64,000 nucleotides of DNA from Isoetes taiwanensis (GCA_021234155.1 JAJEKV010000025.1:8772330-8836329), one strand, 5' to 3'; positions 1 to 13,200 are shown, counted from the stretch's first letter. Numbers and translations: made by a program. The notes: generated by a model not told the origin, from the sequence alone.

Positions 1-1260
1 TTGGTATACTTCGTTTCAGTTACGTATTGCTAAAGCATTAATATCGACATTGACACTACATACACATGGCAGCAATAGAGGCAAATTTATACCGAAGCGG
101 TGGACTTACTTGATATTAGATGATCCATGAGTGGTATGTCGTGGAAGCGATAGATAGAGCAGGGGAAAATCAAGGCAGTCGGCCAGATATATTAGCGAGG
201 AAGGAGAATGCGCGAGGCGCCGAAGCGCCAAGAAGATTCGAGAAGAAGCGCCGAGGAGGGATTCGCCAAGAAGAAAGGCAGAAGAAAGCGCCCGAGAATC
301 TGGGATTTACGTAGTATGACGCGGCGACACGCATCGCCTTGCAAAGTTTCTGCCTAGGCGCTGAGAAAAGCGCGCGCCTTATCTGACAGCGTTGAGGCCG
401 AAACGGCCCAGTTGACGCTGAGCAGGTGCAGCGTCTGCGTCGTGGCATGGTCGCGATGAGTGGGAACGCGGTGACAAAGAGGGGAACTTTAAAGGCAAAG
501 TACAAATTTTCAAAGCGGACCGATTCAAATTTGGACGGTGGTGGTCAAATTTCTAATATCTGGTAATTTGACTTTTATATTAATTGGTGGTAAAGAATTT
601 GAATTTATGTTCAAATTTAGGCGGGCGCGTTTAGGCGGGAAATATTGAATTTCAAAATTCGAATTATGGCGGGCATGGGGCGCTGGACGCCGGGCAGGCG
701 GGCGTGGTGGTGAGGCGGGCATGGCGCTGGACCGCCCAGCACGGGCGGGCGTGTAAATGGCGGGCGGGCATGGGCGCTGAGCCGCCGCGAGCATGGGCGC
801 ACAGGCAGTGATGAGCCCTAGTTGGCCGCTTTGTTTTTAAAGCTACTCATTCGCTTTATTAGTTTCGATTCCGGCTCAGCGCCTGCGACCGCCGCGCTTG
901 GCCTTAACGCCTAAGCGCGGTACGCCCTAGCGCCTAAAGCAACCTTTTTCATCCTTTTTGAGTGATTTACGGCGCCATTTCCCCTTGATTCGGCGCCTCG
1001 ACACATCTAGATACCTGCCGGTTTTCGGACCAAATTCAAAGTAGCCTTGAAATGGAAATGGACAATTCGGAGCTCCTCAAAATGTGGAGGCGAGCTAGCT
1101 TACCTCAAGAATGCAGTATGTAAATCTATTTGCATTGTTTGTTTGGGCTAAATGAAAGCCCTTGCGCTATTTAGATGCTGGTGACCACTTTGGGGTCTTA
1201 TAGTTGACGATGGGCCATTTGGATGATTGAGTGCACTTTAGGGTCTTAGCTACTTTAGAA
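1..1260. other. No gene recognised; GC-rich repeat-like sequence
   Basis: I see no conserved protein family here on either strand. Positions 660-800 are dominated by short GGCGGGC-type motifs, which give spurious proline/arginine-rich reading frames on the minus strand. Composition swings from AT-rich (500-620) to GC-rich (660-960), as in a patchwork of decayed repeats. Confidence 0.5.
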
Positions 1261-1261
1261 T

Positions 1262-1567
1262 GCACGGTAGCTTGCTCTCACGGTCTTTGATGTCTATTAG
1301 CTTACCATAGGGGCCTTTTTGTTGGCAAATGGCGCCATGGCGCCATTTGATAATAATGCTTATACATTTAGGACTTGTTGTTGGCAAATAAAGCCATGGC
1401 GCATTTGATGTGTATTAACTTACCATAGGGCCTTGTTGTTGTAAATGGCGCCATGGCGCCATTTGATGTCTATTAACATACATTTTAGAACTTGTTGTTG
1501 GCAAATGGCTTAGGGCCAAATGGCGCCATGTCTAAATTTTTTGGGAACTTGTTGTTGGCAAATGGCC
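1262..1567. repeat. Degenerate minisatellite, about 59-bp unit, about 4-5 copies
   Basis: Units share the core TTGTTGTTGGCAAATGG followed by GGCGCCATGGCGCC, a perfect 14-bp palindrome, then ATTTGATGTCTATTAAC. Copies start near 1316, 1375, 1432 and 1491, with a partial unit near 1550. The copies differ by small deletions, including loss of one half of the palindrome. Confidence 0.75.
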
Positions 1568-1930
1568 ATCGATCCTTTAACACTAATGGGTCCCGGTGAC
1601 ATATGTATTCTCCTACAAATCGGAGGTGTCTGGAAAGGCCCGATCGAGCCACTCTCCTTCCAACCATCTTCAGCGAATATTTGGAAGGGGAGGGCTGGGG
1701 CTTTGCGTCAGCCTAGAACTAAACAGGGAAATGCATTAGTCTTTGCTTCCATTTGTATACGCTGAACTGGGATGCAAATGGGCCATTGCCTAGTCATCGG
1801 TCATGTCTTGTTACGTTGTGCTCTCTCCTACAGATGGCAGGTGCCTCCACCCGGTCAGATCCACTCTCCCTTGAACCATCTTCCTCCCGAATAATGCGAA
1901 GGGGAGTGGTTTGGAACTTCGAATTAGGCC
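1559..1930. repeat. Two diverged tandem units, about 217 bp apart
   Basis: The segment CAAATGGCCAT...CTCCTACAAATCGGAGGTG...CCACTCTCC...CCATCTTC (from 1559) recurs from 1776 with CTCCTACAGATGGCAGGTG...CCACTCTCC...CCATCTTC. Similarity is clear but imperfect. The units directly follow the minisatellite and share its CAAATGGCC start, so they may belong to the same repeat family. Confidence 0.5.
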
Positions 1931-2129
1931 CTCTTCAAAAACCAGCGAGGGATAGGCATCTGACGCCTCTAAAATTCTTATGCAGCGGACTCACATACAA
2001 ATGAAACCGCGGCCGCCCCTTAACCACAACGGAATTAATGCCACTTTGCTTGCAATTTCTAACCATTTCTTTGGTACCTCTTTGTTTCACGATGCCTCTT
2101 TGTTTAAAATATCTTACGTCGCGGAAACA

Positions 2130-3626
2130 CAATTTCAATCGACCGGACTATGATGCTGATAAACCCGATGCTGAGGTGCATGGGAGTAATTCTGGGTGAG
2201 CCCCTCCTCTGAGGCACCGAAAGGCTACTGAGAAGAAACTCACCTCATATAAGGGAGACGTTCTGAAAGCAGTAGGCATTTACCGGCCGAATTATCTTGG
2301 TCCAAATGAAGTTGGTTGTCAAAGGCGGTCGCGAGGTTGGATCGGGTTAGTCTGTGAGGATACTTTGGCGTAGAAAATAATTGTGTACTATGTGAATTTG
2401 AGTTTTATGATCCCAGCGCGTAATGTCCCGCTAGCATTGCAAAATGTAGCTGGTTAAATGAAAGAAAAAGCAAGCGGTTGTAGATGGAGTCATGTGACTT
2501 TGAAGAAGCGACATCAAAGGTCCTGAGAAATCGGGGCTTTATGATTCTTCATAATCGGATGAGCAGTCGAAAAACTCGCCTTTATTAGTTTGTCAAGGCA
2601 ATAGCCAGTGAAACTACAGCCATTGTGGACCGGCACGGCTAAAGCGGTGAGCGAAGAAGACAAGACAACCTAGGGATACACTGCGACCCGACAAAGACTC
2701 CTCATCTTCTCACGAGGATGTCGAGGAGCCGAATTAAGGGAAGGCGGCGGGCAAAGAGGGAGGATTAAAGAGAAAGGATCCGCAAAGATCGGATATGGAA
2801 AAAGAAGCAAGCTAAAGAAAGGAAGAAGGAAAAGGAAAAGAGGGGATAAAGAAAAGGAAAAGAAAAAAGAAAAAGGGAGGAAGAAAAGGATAGGAAGGCG
2901 AGGGGCATAATAAGGAAGGAAAGGCCGGGAAGGAGGAAAGGAAGTGGAGCCGGAGAAACTGAGGATGGGAAAAAGAAGAAGAAGCCTGGTAGGAGACCAT
3001 TCGAGGAAGGAGGGACACCTAAAAACAAAGGGCGCCTCGGACTCCAAGTCCTGTGGAGTCCTAAGTGGTGGTGAACCTCCAGGAGCCCAAGGCATAGCGA
3101 GGATCTGCTTGGACACACGGCCAAAAGGGTCCCCATTAAGCCGAGCTAAAGAAGATCACACATTAAAGAATAGCTCAGCACTTGCTAGGGTAATACGCAA
3201 ATCTTGGTGGAAAGGTCGAGGAAAGAGGAAAAACGCCGAGAGAATACTTGCACAAAAAATTCACGATCAGGCATCTATTTCCTCTCGGTGTCACATTCAT
3301 TAAAAATAGGCGTGTTCAAATTATATCAAGGGCCAGCGTCATCGACATCTAGACCAAGGAATATGGACGCGTCAAAACTTTGGGTGGAGTCCTTTGAGGA
3401 GAGACCCACATCAGGTCTTCACTCCGCCTGATGTGATTCCATTCAATCCCCTCACAAACAATGGCCGGGTCCCTTGGAAACCGAGGATGACCTCATGGGG
3501 ATGCACTATTATATAGTGAATGGTAATCATTCCGATTATGGTACTTTCGACTTGTATGTAGAAGACTTCGGCACACCAAAGTCCCAAGAGCAAATGTCAA
3601 AGATTTATCTTGAGCGAATTGCAGAG
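2130..3626 (+). pseudogene. Coding-like relic, lysine/glutamate-rich, left of the Tat-like element
   Basis: I recognise no family. On the plus strand, short frames at 2130-2370 read like protein (for example KKLTSYKGDVLKAVGIYRPN). They are followed at 2750-3000 by a stretch rich in Lys, Arg and Glu. Frames at 3490-3626 (NHSDYGTFDLYVEDFG) run straight into the left end of the retrotransposon at 3627. Similar coding-like sequence resumes at 14604 after the right LTR, so the element probably landed inside one older gene or element. Several frameshifts and stops are present. The Lys/Glu-rich part loosely resembles the basic region of the H3-fold protein at 35914-36250. Low-complexity charge alone does not show homology. 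Confidence 0.35.
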
Positions 3627-4205
3627 TGTTAGTCTGTGCCTCACAGTGCAGGGACTATTCATCATCTGACAGACCGAGGTCAAGCTCAAGGATCCTCGGT
3701 CGACCCGGTCGGGTCAGCCATCAAAGGCTCGAAGACCAAGCGGCGGACCAATCAAAACTGCGTCCGTCAACAAAGCGCCGCTCGGACAAGTGATGACCCG
3801 TCCTTGCCCAGTGTCGTCGGCGTCGGCGTGATTCTAGAGCATTTAAAGAGGCACATAACATTCTGCAAATCGAGGTCTCCTTCAGTCGGCACGAGATCGG
3901 TCCGAGTGTCTATATTGGGCCCAAAGGCCATTGTACTATATATATGAGTAGAAGCTAGCATATGAAGTGGCTAGATGAGTTTTGAGTCTTGTCTCCTTTG
4001 GTTTTCTCTCTATTGCGAGAGCTCATGTATGTTCATCATTGATATCAAGGAAGCTTATCATTTTTCCTCTCATTTGTTCTTTTTTCTTCTTCTTCTTCTC
4101 TTCTTGCAAATCGGCGTGACATAGTCCCCGGACTCTCACATTTAGATCCACGGGTCCTCCACGGAGGAGCTGTCTTCGAGGAGTTCGAACCCGGACCCCC
4201 AAACA
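3627..4205 (+). repeat. 5' LTR of the Tat-like element
   Basis: It matches 14020-14598 over its whole length. Blocks such as GGACTATTCATCATCTGACA, CTATATTGGGCCCAAAGGCC and the TTCTTCTTCTTC run are shared. It contains CTATATATATGAG near 3938, a possible TATA region. The 3' end carries GTTCGAACCCGGACCCC, which resembles a tRNA T-arm (B box) and is present in both LTRs. Differences between the copies cluster in CG- and CAG-rich stretches. Confidence 0.85.
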
Positions 4206-6200
4206 GCATGCAGCTGCCGGGTGCGATTCCATCCTACTTTCTTACGTAGCCATATGCGTTAAAATTTCCGCCCGGAAGAACTCCTTTCTCAGGCAGGCCT
4301 CTGCTTGGGCGCCATCGGTCGTCGGGAAGCTGACCAGCGACATGTATGGATCGCTTATGACATAGGGGAGGCCATCCGGTCTAGGGCTCGGTCGGCGCCA
4401 CCAACCACGTGTCTGTCTCGTCCCGGTTCCCGCCCCCAAGCGTGCAAACATTGCTCACAACCTCGGTCCCTCATCACTATCAGGGGGCCTTATCGGGCTC
4501 AACCTTCTCAACCATACTTTCATACCCACGAACATGCCTACATCCATCATTCTTGGGCCATCGCCTCTTCCTTCACAACCATCATCTCCCGGGGTGAGCA
4601 AGGATATCCACCGCGTCTCCTTTCTAGCCTACCGGAATATCCTTTCCTATCGTTTCCCACTTTGCCCTTCTGTTTACAACCTTACGGATCTCAAAACCAA
4701 TGCTCCGGCTACTTCGTTTTCTCAACGCAGTCACCCCTTCATCGGGGTCCGCCGGGCACCATGCCACATCAACTCAACCTCAATATCCTCACTATCTTGT
4801 TCTGTCGGCCAAGCACTTTCACATCTACCTTTCGGACTACGGCCCGACTTATCCACCTTTGGCAGCACGAAGGCAAACCCTTAGACCAAAGTGCTCGGGG
4901 CCCACATGGAAAATTTGAGGCTCTAGCTGTCCTAAATGGTCATCGCAACCTCAACTGAAATTCCACATCTTTTCCACCACCTGCGTGGCTCTCCTCATCA
5001 ATGGCTCATGTCAACAAAGCCATTGGAAACAAAGCTGGTCGAAATGAAGCGCTTTTACGTCTCATTATGGGACCACGGATGATGATCAACTTCATCTCAA
5101 GCAACTCAATGAACTTCAACAAGAGCCCGCAGTGCGCGGGATTTTTTGCGGATCGACTTCACGATACGCTAAGTAAGCTCAAGGTACCCCCGCGAGGCAG
5201 TTTTGGTGCGGTTTCTCCAGGACTTCCTCCGGCTATTCGACTCATGGCCCGAATACTGCGTCCCAAGACTTTGGAAGCGGGCTATCGACCTCAATCAATC
5301 ACTTTCGATCAATGTTTCCTCCCGTGGCTCTTCAAGAGCTCCGTTCATTCCCTGTCATGGTTCCACAAGCGGTACATTCGGCCTCAACATGCTAATCCGC
5401 AGTAGCGGTCAAATCTGGTGCCATATTTGCAAATACCAAGGCCATTTGGCAAATGAGTGCAACTCCACCAATGGCCGCCTCATTGCAAAGCGATGCAACA
5501 TGTGCAATCATGCCGCGGAAGAGTGCACTCGCACTCATCCCGTTCGCAACAAAATGGTTTATCAAGTGCAAACCACACCTCGGCAACAATCGCACTATCA
5601 GCAGACCACCGCCGGGTGCAACCCACTCAACTCTATCGACAGCGGGGGCAACAGCGGGGATCAACCCCGTCCTCCTTTTGATCCTTCTAAAGCTTCGGTG
5701 TTATCAGCGTCAAGAATGGGGTCATACCACCGCGGCGTGTCCTCAACTTCCACAAGTTCGAGTGCGACTTCACGGCACAAATCAGACCACATCGGTCCGC
5801 CTCGCGGCTTACCAACTCTGGATTGCTAATGGCAAACAAGGCCGAGACCAGTTCTTAAGAAGCCACCAAAGCGCCTCGGCAATCGCTATCAACCAGCTCC
5901 GGCAAATCAACCTCATTTGGATCAACAAGCACAAGAGGAAATTTTTTGGGCACTTAATCCTCCAGTCCGGTAGTCAAATTGGGTTGGTTTAGTTTCCGCA
6001 CGCCGGACCAAGGCATCCGTCCCTTGACCATTATTAGAATGGCGCGCAGCTTTGCCTTTGCGGTTGACACCATTCCTCATGAGGGCGAAAAAAGGTTCAC
6101 TTTGCACGACTTGGGAAGCTCATGCCACATGTCATGCAAAAAGTTAAGCCAAAGCATTTTGAACCTCATGCAAGCTCTTTGAAGGCCGCACATTGGCAAA
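4206..6200 (+). pseudogene. gag region of the Tat-like element with CCHC zinc knuckle
   Basis: Gag packages the element RNA into cytoplasmic particles. The clearest support is at 5419-5460, which encodes CHICKYQGHLANEC, a perfect CX2CX4HX4C zinc knuckle. It is followed by a second Cys/His cluster (CNMCNHAAEEC) typical of this lineage. The upstream part (4305-5400) has long plus-strand frames but no motif I can name, with frame changes near 4950 and 5200. There is no intact start-to-stop gag. It lies directly between the 5' LTR and the protease motif, as expected for a gag-pol order. Confidence 0.7.
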
Positions 6201-6544
6201 TGTTCATGCCACCCACGAGCTCAACAAAGACAAGATACACCTTCCCATCTCAACCTCCGCGCTCTCGGGCGCGTATCCCAATATTCTTGCTTGGGGTTGA
6301 CTTACTCAAAAAGTTCTTTGCTTCACTACCACGCACTCCGGCACCGGTGGAACCGGCGGATCCTTTTTCTCATGTGCCTCTAGAACTCCAAGAGGAGCTA
6401 GCCAAGATCAAAATTCCTTTAAGCTTGGCAACCATTTTGAAACTTCGTCACGCTCTCAAGGACCGGTTACCACTCCCAAGCTGTTTTAGTTGGGGCTGTG
6501 GCTACCTCTACACCCACGGTCCATGCCCGCGGTGGGTAATCGGC

Positions 6545-6830
6545 AAGTCAACCATGTTCAAATAGATGGAGGTAGCGCGGTCAATCTCATCGCGGATAAA
6601 CTCGCAAACAAATGGGCATCACACAACTCTTTTCGGTGCCCCATATGACATCAAGTTGGCTAATGGCCATATCCGCGACCTCAAAGGCGTCACACCTCTT
6701 CTTCACATCAACATCGGTGATCTCGGCTTCCCCATGGAATTTGGAGTTTGGAAAGTTTGGCGAAGATCCGGTGACTATGAAATGTTGGTCGGCCGGACCT
6801 TTTCTCCATGAGGGCAAAAGTATCCATTCT
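6545..6830 (+). pseudogene. Aspartic protease domain of the Tat-like element
   Basis: Near 6557 the plus strand encodes VQIDGGSAVNLI. DGGS in place of the usual D-S/T-G is the form seen in Tat/Athila-type retropepsins, which cut the gag-pol polyprotein. Downstream frames (YDIKLANGHI, LHINIGDLGFPMEFGVW, DYEMLVGRTF) fit the rest of the fold but need frame changes. It lies between the zinc knuckle and reverse transcriptase as expected. Confidence 0.65.
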
Positions 6831-7449
6831 TGGGCCCGCGGACCCGGTTAGTCATCTTGATGGTCATCTCAATGCCACCATGGACTTGCAAGCGAGGCGG
6901 GATCATTTTACGTTGAACATGCGGAACCCTCTCTCGGAACCGCAGTACGAAGAAGCTCGAATATTTATCAAGTTCGGGCTCCACTGCGAGTGCGCCCTCG
7001 TCATCCTACCGAATATCTTGATCCTTGGGAGAAATGACTCTTGATCGGGACCGGTACGTGGCTGCTTTGCTTGACCCTTACGGCTCCTTGCAATCGAATC
7101 CAGCGTGTTGATCACTTTTTGGATCTTTGAACCTCCGCAACTCTGTTGATGTATTTGTCATGAAGCAACCTCTGGCTGGATGGCCGAGCAACCCCTCTTT
7201 TTCACCCATAAAGTGCCGCGCATCCGGTTATGCTCCAACCTCCACGCACACATTGTCGGGATGCGAAGTAATACCCCATATTAGGACTCGGAAGTCGAGA
7301 TTGTGGGCGTGGGCAACAATCAACTTTGTCGCGCATTCTTTGCAAATCTTAGGCTCCTTATCGTAGCGAGGGGCCGTCAAAGGCATTCACAAAATTCAAA
7401 CACATTTTTAGCTGGAGTTTCTGAGGAGATCTTGGGGGAATCAACAAAA

Positions 7450-8290
7450 GCTTGGGGGAACTCACCATTCCTACCAAATCGATGCGACCCAGGTTTAGCA
7501 GCGGCGTACCCGGCTCAACCCTAATTACCGTGATCGGCGTCAAGGCGGAAATTGACAAACTCCTTGCTGCGGGTTTGATCTATGAGGTCAAACATTACGA
7601 ATGGGTGAGCCCCATCGTCATTGCCCTCAAACACAATGGTAAGATCGGCGTGCGTGTGGACTATCGGAAACTCAATCGGGGCCACGGGCGTGATCATTTC
7701 CACTTCCCTTCACGGACGAGGTTGGAAGAGGTGGGTGGACATGAGATGTACTCCTTCATGGATGGTTTTACGGCTACAATCGGATCTCAATCAAAGAATC
7801 GATCAACTCAAGACTACTTTCACCACCAGGTAAGTCACTTTTTGCCTACAAGGTGGTTCCTTTTGGATTATCAAACTCTCCATCAGCGTTTCAGCGCATC
7901 ATGCTCTCGGTTTTTTTCATGATTTCATGAAGGAAAATCCCTTCTTGCAAATTTTTCAAGATGACTTCTCGCCTCTGAGTTCCATGGCTGACCATTTGGA
8001 TAAATTGGAACTTCGTCTTCGAAATGTGATGAGTCGGCATTAGTCTCAATCTGAGAAATGCACCTTTTGCGTCACCTACGGTGTTACGTTGAGCCATGTT
8101 GTCGACCAAAGCGGGTATCACCACGGATCTGCCAAAATGGGTTATTGTGCTCAAGGCTCAAGCACCGGCCAATATCAAGGAGACCACGCTCTTTCACGGG
8201 TAAGGTCAATTATTACTCCACCTTCATACGGACTAGCAGCCATTGCAGATCCCATTCATAAACTCACGGGTGGCGAATCCACGGGCTTGG
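7450..8290 (+). pseudogene. Reverse transcriptase domain of the Tat-like element
   Basis: The frame from 7452 encodes IDKLLAAGLIYEV, WVSPIVIALKHNGKIGVRVD and YRKLN, the N-terminal RT blocks of Ty3 elements. The catalytic box appears near 7957 as FQDDF, corresponding to the YxDD box, followed by HLDKLELRL. A later frame gives SHVVDQSGYHHG, matching the GH-V--G block. At least three frame changes separate these pieces, so no functional polymerase can be read. Domain order agrees with the flanking protease and RNase H. Confidence 0.75.
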
Positions 8291-8800
8291 AATTCCCAGG
8301 CGGATCTTTGCTTTCAACGGTGAAGCTTTTTTGCTTTTCGGGCACCGGTTCTTGTTCCTCCTCAATGGGACAAGCCCTTTCCGTTCATGTAGATGTCTCG
8401 GCGTTTGCTATTGGGCTGTTCTTTCTCAAGAATATGATCGCGCTGCGACAAACCAAATCGCTTCGCCCGGTAGAAAACTCAATTCTGGCGGCGCAACTAT
8501 TACGCCGCGGGCGTGAAGCTTTGGGTCTCATTTTACGTGTCCAGCGCTTCCGTCATTACCTTTTGGGCAGTCAAATCAAGTTCTTTGTGGACCACCAAGC
8601 ACTCCTCTATTTGATCAACAAGTCCCGCCCACGGGCGCATTGCTCGTTGGGTCCTTCTTCTCCAAGAATTTGCTCCTTTTGAAATCGTTCATAAGGCGAG
8701 GCAAATCTCATGTAGATCGGATTATCTTTCACGCATCCACGGATGATCCCTCAGCTGGAGTCTCGGGGCGCCTTTCACGATGCTCGGCTCTTTTTAGTAG
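8290..8800 (+). pseudogene. RNase H domain of the Tat-like element
   Basis: RNase H removes the RNA template during reverse transcription. The frame from 8089 continues into VHVDVSAFAIGLFF (first catalytic Asp), GREALGLILRVQRFRHYLLG (catalytic Glu) and FFVDHQALLYLINK (Asp). These match the connection/RNase H module of Ty3 elements. A frame change near 8640 leads to the continuing segment near 8640-8740. The three acidic positions are retained, but the reading frame is broken at both ends. Confidence 0.75.
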
Positions 8801-8989
8801 CGGCAACACCACATTGGTTCCATGATTTTCAGCGGTACCTCCTCACGGGTGCTCTTCCACCCGAAAGGCGAGGCGGCTCTCTCACATGGCGACAATCCGT
8901 CGCCATCAATTTCTCAGGAGGTCAAAGTGACTACACCATGGTTGCGGGACATCTCTACAAAAGGGTAAGGACACCATCCGGCCGATTTG

Positions 8990-10130
8990 TGTTCTACCTC
9001 ATGAAGTTCGGATATTGTTAGAAGCTCATCAAGGGCTAGGTGGTGGTCATTTTCATGGTGACACCGCGGCGCATAAAAATCCTTCTATTTGGGTATTATT
9101 ATTACGCTCTTCAAAGATGCTCCATGCGCCCGCCGCGTGTGGCGCTTGCCCGGTGGTGGGGGGCCCCACTGCCCGTGGCGGCTCTTCCCTTGGCGCGCCG
9201 GTCGCCGCGCCACTTCCCTTGACAAATGGGGAATGGACTTTGTGGGACCTATAGATCCTCTCTAGCGGCACACCCGTGCCGTTACGTCCAGTTCTCACTG
9301 ACTTACGCTACCAAATGGGCGGAAGCTTGTGCACTTCCGGACAACAACTGCGGCAAGCGCGGCTAGGGTCCTCTATCAACAAATTATCGCGATTAATTTT
9401 GCCCCGCGGGCTGGTCGGTGGCAGTGGTGTCCATTTCATCAATCATACTATCAAAGGCGGCCGGATTATCTCGATACATCATCACAAGAGCACACCTTAC
9501 TATCCTCAAGGTAATGGTTTGGCGAGAAAGCACCAACAAAACTCGGTCACCATTCTCAAGAAAATTTGTGGCGCTTCCCCGCGCAGTTGGCGGAACAAAA
9601 CTTCCCTCTTGTTCTTTGGGCCTACAATACTTGTTTCAAGATTGCTACGGTCACCTCCTTTTAAATTGGTTTATGGTCGGGGAAGCTCTCATGCGTTTGA
9701 ATACATCCTTCCAACACTCCGTTTTCAAGCGGCTCTTGCTCATAATCCCTGCTTTTGCACTCAAAGAAAGGGTCTATCAATTAGAGCGGTTGGATGAACT
9801 TGAAGGGATGCTTATATTTCGTGTTCTTCATGGACAACGATTTGCAAAAATCTTTACATGACAAGCGTCGAAGACAAAAACATTTAAAAAGGCGATTTGG
9901 TTCTTCTTTATGATTCAGTACAAAATTTTTCGGGTAAACTCAAGTTTCGTTGGCTTGGCCCTTATCAAATTGTTCAAGTGGTTAGACCAGCGTTTTCCAA
10001 GCTGGCGAGTTAGATGGCACTCCATTACCTACCTTGGTTAATGGTTTTTCGTCTCAAAACATTTCATCACCACGAAGCGAAAATCAACAAGCGGTCTGAG
10101 TTCAAGAAGCAAACACCGAAAGTGACTAGA
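8990..10130 (+). pseudogene. Integrase of the Tat-like element
   Basis: Integrase inserts the cDNA into the genome. From 9000 the frames give LEAHQGLGGGHFHGD (the H-H half of the zinc-binding domain). This is followed by a degraded cysteine pair near 9140, WGMDFVGPI-like sequence near 9230, GVHFINHTIKG near 9430 and STPYYPQGNGLARKHQQN near 9490. In the last motif the catalytic Glu expected after GNGxA is Arg as read. C-terminal pieces run to about 10120. Many frameshifts make this a relic. The YYPQGNG form supports a Tat-like assignment. Confidence 0.75.
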
Positions 10131-10299
10131 AAGGCGGCATATTATATTATAGTGGAGATTTTTTTACAAAATGTGGGCGCTGACCCGGCTATTTCTATGG
10201 GGCGCCCTATATACAAAAAGCGGGCTCGAGCCCTATCTACTAAGTCCTAAGAAGAAAAACCCTCTACTCGGGTTTGGGGCGAGAGGTGATCTTGTGAGG

Positions 10300-13200
10300 A
10301 GGTGGTAGAGGTTACGCTTTCGGGATCAGCGAAGGTGCGAGAACCACCTCCATCCGTTGGTCTTGGTCGGGATGTTCAGCCATCCGGCACACCCGGCCGT
10401 CCATTCTCCGCGCCCGCGATTGTGGCGCGCCCGAAGGTCGGACAATTCATCTTGCGGGTAATCCCACTCGGCGGTTCGTGGGCATAGTGCGGTCCTCGTT
10501 CAAACCGGCGGCGGCCATCTTTGGCGCCATCGGATGCCGCCGTTACTCGGTTCGTCTTATATAGCCAAGCGAGGAACTCCTTGTCGGCGTGGACCAATCA
10601 CACAAAAATAGCGTGTGTTTGCAATGCAAAATTTGTTTCTAAAATGAGAATCTTTTCTCCCGCCGCATATCTAGCCATGGTACCTCCGACACATTCCTTT
10701 TAATGATATCCCGCCCGAGTTTACCCGGCATTGAATGCCATTTCTTCTTTTTTCGCCCGTCGGACATTAATGTGTGTCCTTTGCCCTTTTGTCACATCGA
10801 TCTTTCTTTCCGTCTCATCCTCACCGTTCATTGCTTCTCCCTTACGTTTTTGGGGACTTAGCCAAATTTTTGCCTCTCAATACACTCCTTGGCATCTTTC
10901 GACACTGGCACCATCAGCGGCTCGGTTTCGCCCTCTTCATACCTCTTAAGCCTCGGTTATGCGCCCTAAAAAAACCTTTTCGTTCTTCTGCGCCTTTGTC
11001 CTCCCCGTGCTTGACTTTTCGTCCTCCGCCTTTGAATCACTCTTCGTTTACGCAAATCGTTACCATGGCTGCCCCAAGATTTTCTACACTTCAAACTCTT
11101 TTGCTCCCAAGGATCGGCTCTTTTTGCATCTGTATCCTTCTTGGCCGCCCACTTTCAGGTGAAGCCCTTGTTGGCCCAAATAAAAAGTCGTTGAGCGACA
11201 AAAGCTTTCTGAATTCTCTCAAATGGAACTTAGGCTCCAAATCGACCGGTAGGCGGTTCATCGCCAATATCGTTAACGACCCCATGGCTACACCGCGTGG
11301 TCGATGGCACCACCATTTATTTGACTCAACATTTGATTTTACGGGTATTTCATATTCCCTTGCACACCCCTTGTTTATCATAGTGCGCCATCACGGGATC
11401 TAGATGTCCGCGATTTTGGTGCACCTCCTTATCATGCCAATGTCCATCGTCGACCAATATCGACAAGCCTCCACGAAACCTTTGTTAAATTTACGTGGCG
11501 CAAGTTCCTTGGGTATTCTATCAAGAACACCCATATCAATAAACCTTTCTATAACACGGTCATCTTTGCTACACACTCCAACCACCACATAGATTGGCCC
11601 CAAATGATGTTCTATCGTCTTCTCCAAGAAGTGGACCGCCCGAGGTGCCACTTCCATTTCACGAAGTTTACGTGGGAGGCCACTTTCAAGCCCTCATCAG
11701 TCATTACTTCCCTCCCACACCACCAAATTCTCATAATTCCACTTTCGGCGGTCCCTTCCAGCGACTACCAAAGCTGGCACTTCCGCCCTTCTTCCCCTGG
11801 TCATGTCCAAAGTCCGCACACCCATGTCCTTTGTCTCCTCCTCAGCTACACCATCCGGTTCACACCATCTTTCCCAAACATCACAAACCGGGCAGCGGCC
11901 CGGCTCCACCACCACAACACCCTCGTCGGTTGTTGTATCGGTATCGGCCGGGATGCTCAAGGCTGCTTTGCTCTCAAGTTACAAAGAATCCCAAGGCGCT
12001 CTTATGGCGGGGTTCTTGGGCACTAGAGGCCTCGATGCGGTACACGGGACCTTCAAAGCTGCCCTTTGCCCAAGTTGCAACTTTGGAGGCCAAACTTCAA
12101 GACAAACCGCGAAGCTCTCTTACGGGCTCATCTGGATCTCAAAAGTGCACAAGATCAAGTCGACCAACTTGCGGATCAGCAGGGCTCGGCTCAATCAGAA
12201 ATTCAGAATTTATTGGAGCACAACAAGTCAAAGCAGCTCTCACGAGGTACCAGGGCCTTGAGATATTGCTAAGCTCAGCGCCTTGTACTCAGAACTTTGT
12301 GGAAATTTCAGCACTCAAGTTCAAAACCTTCTGAGAAAGGGGCGGCTCAAATTGCCTCCTTGGCGGCTCGGCTTTCTACAGAACCTCTCGGCTCACCTCT
12401 CTTCAAGATCGGAAACTACGAGGAGGTGCAAAAAAAGCTTGAAGATCTTGGATGGCGGAGAGTGCCGTGCTGCCGTCTCAATACTCGGGGAAATCCTCCT
12501 CCAGTCAACACTTCACCGAAGCGGGTCCGTGACCCGATCCGCCTTCTTTGCTAGAAAGGGACAACCCGGATCACGTGATCTTGAACAACGGCTCTGACAA
12601 GCTATTGATCTGGCGTGAGGCTCAAGCAAAACTTGGCCCCATCGCCATTCTTAACGAGAATGCTGTTGACTTCGGTTCCTTCCTGCTATCACGATTATGT
12701 GGTTTGCTCGCCGCCACCTCTTCCTTTCGAAGTGGCATGCGGCGAGATGGACTGTGGATATTCGGCACTGCCAGATTTTCTTGGTTGGCGAGAACTCTCC
12801 ATTGAAGACAAAGGGTTGTCTTTGTGCCCTTGTGGTCTTTGATCTCATACCTGTGCGATCGGACTTTATCACCTTGAGTTGTTCAGCCCATGGCTTACAT
12901 ATTTCATGATTTCTATCGGGTGATACGGGAACACGAGGAAATGGCCCCCGCCCGACTCTCTTTCGGGGTGACCCCAGCGTGCAATGGGTGCCGGGATAAC
13001 AATCCATATCTTGCGGATCTGCTTTCGGGACCCAAACTCTTCATCGGGGAGTACATGCGAGCTTGCCAATCATTTATCTCTCGGCAAGCGGAGGCGGCTG
13101 TGAATAAGGAAGTATCTAGGACATCAGGATCTTCCCTATGCACAAATTTATATGCGACACCTCGCCGGTTATCATCAATTCACGAGCTCGTTGGATAGCA

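Noticed and set aside
2750-3300. Second copy of the H3-fold protein
   Set aside because: The lysine/glutamate-rich stretch resembles the basic tail at 35914, but no histone-fold blocks follow here or at 14604-16479. Low-complexity similarity is not enough.
3411-3593. Minus-strand ORFs opposite the coding-like flanks and retroelement genes
   Set aside because: They mirror plus-strand coding-like sequence and carry no motif.
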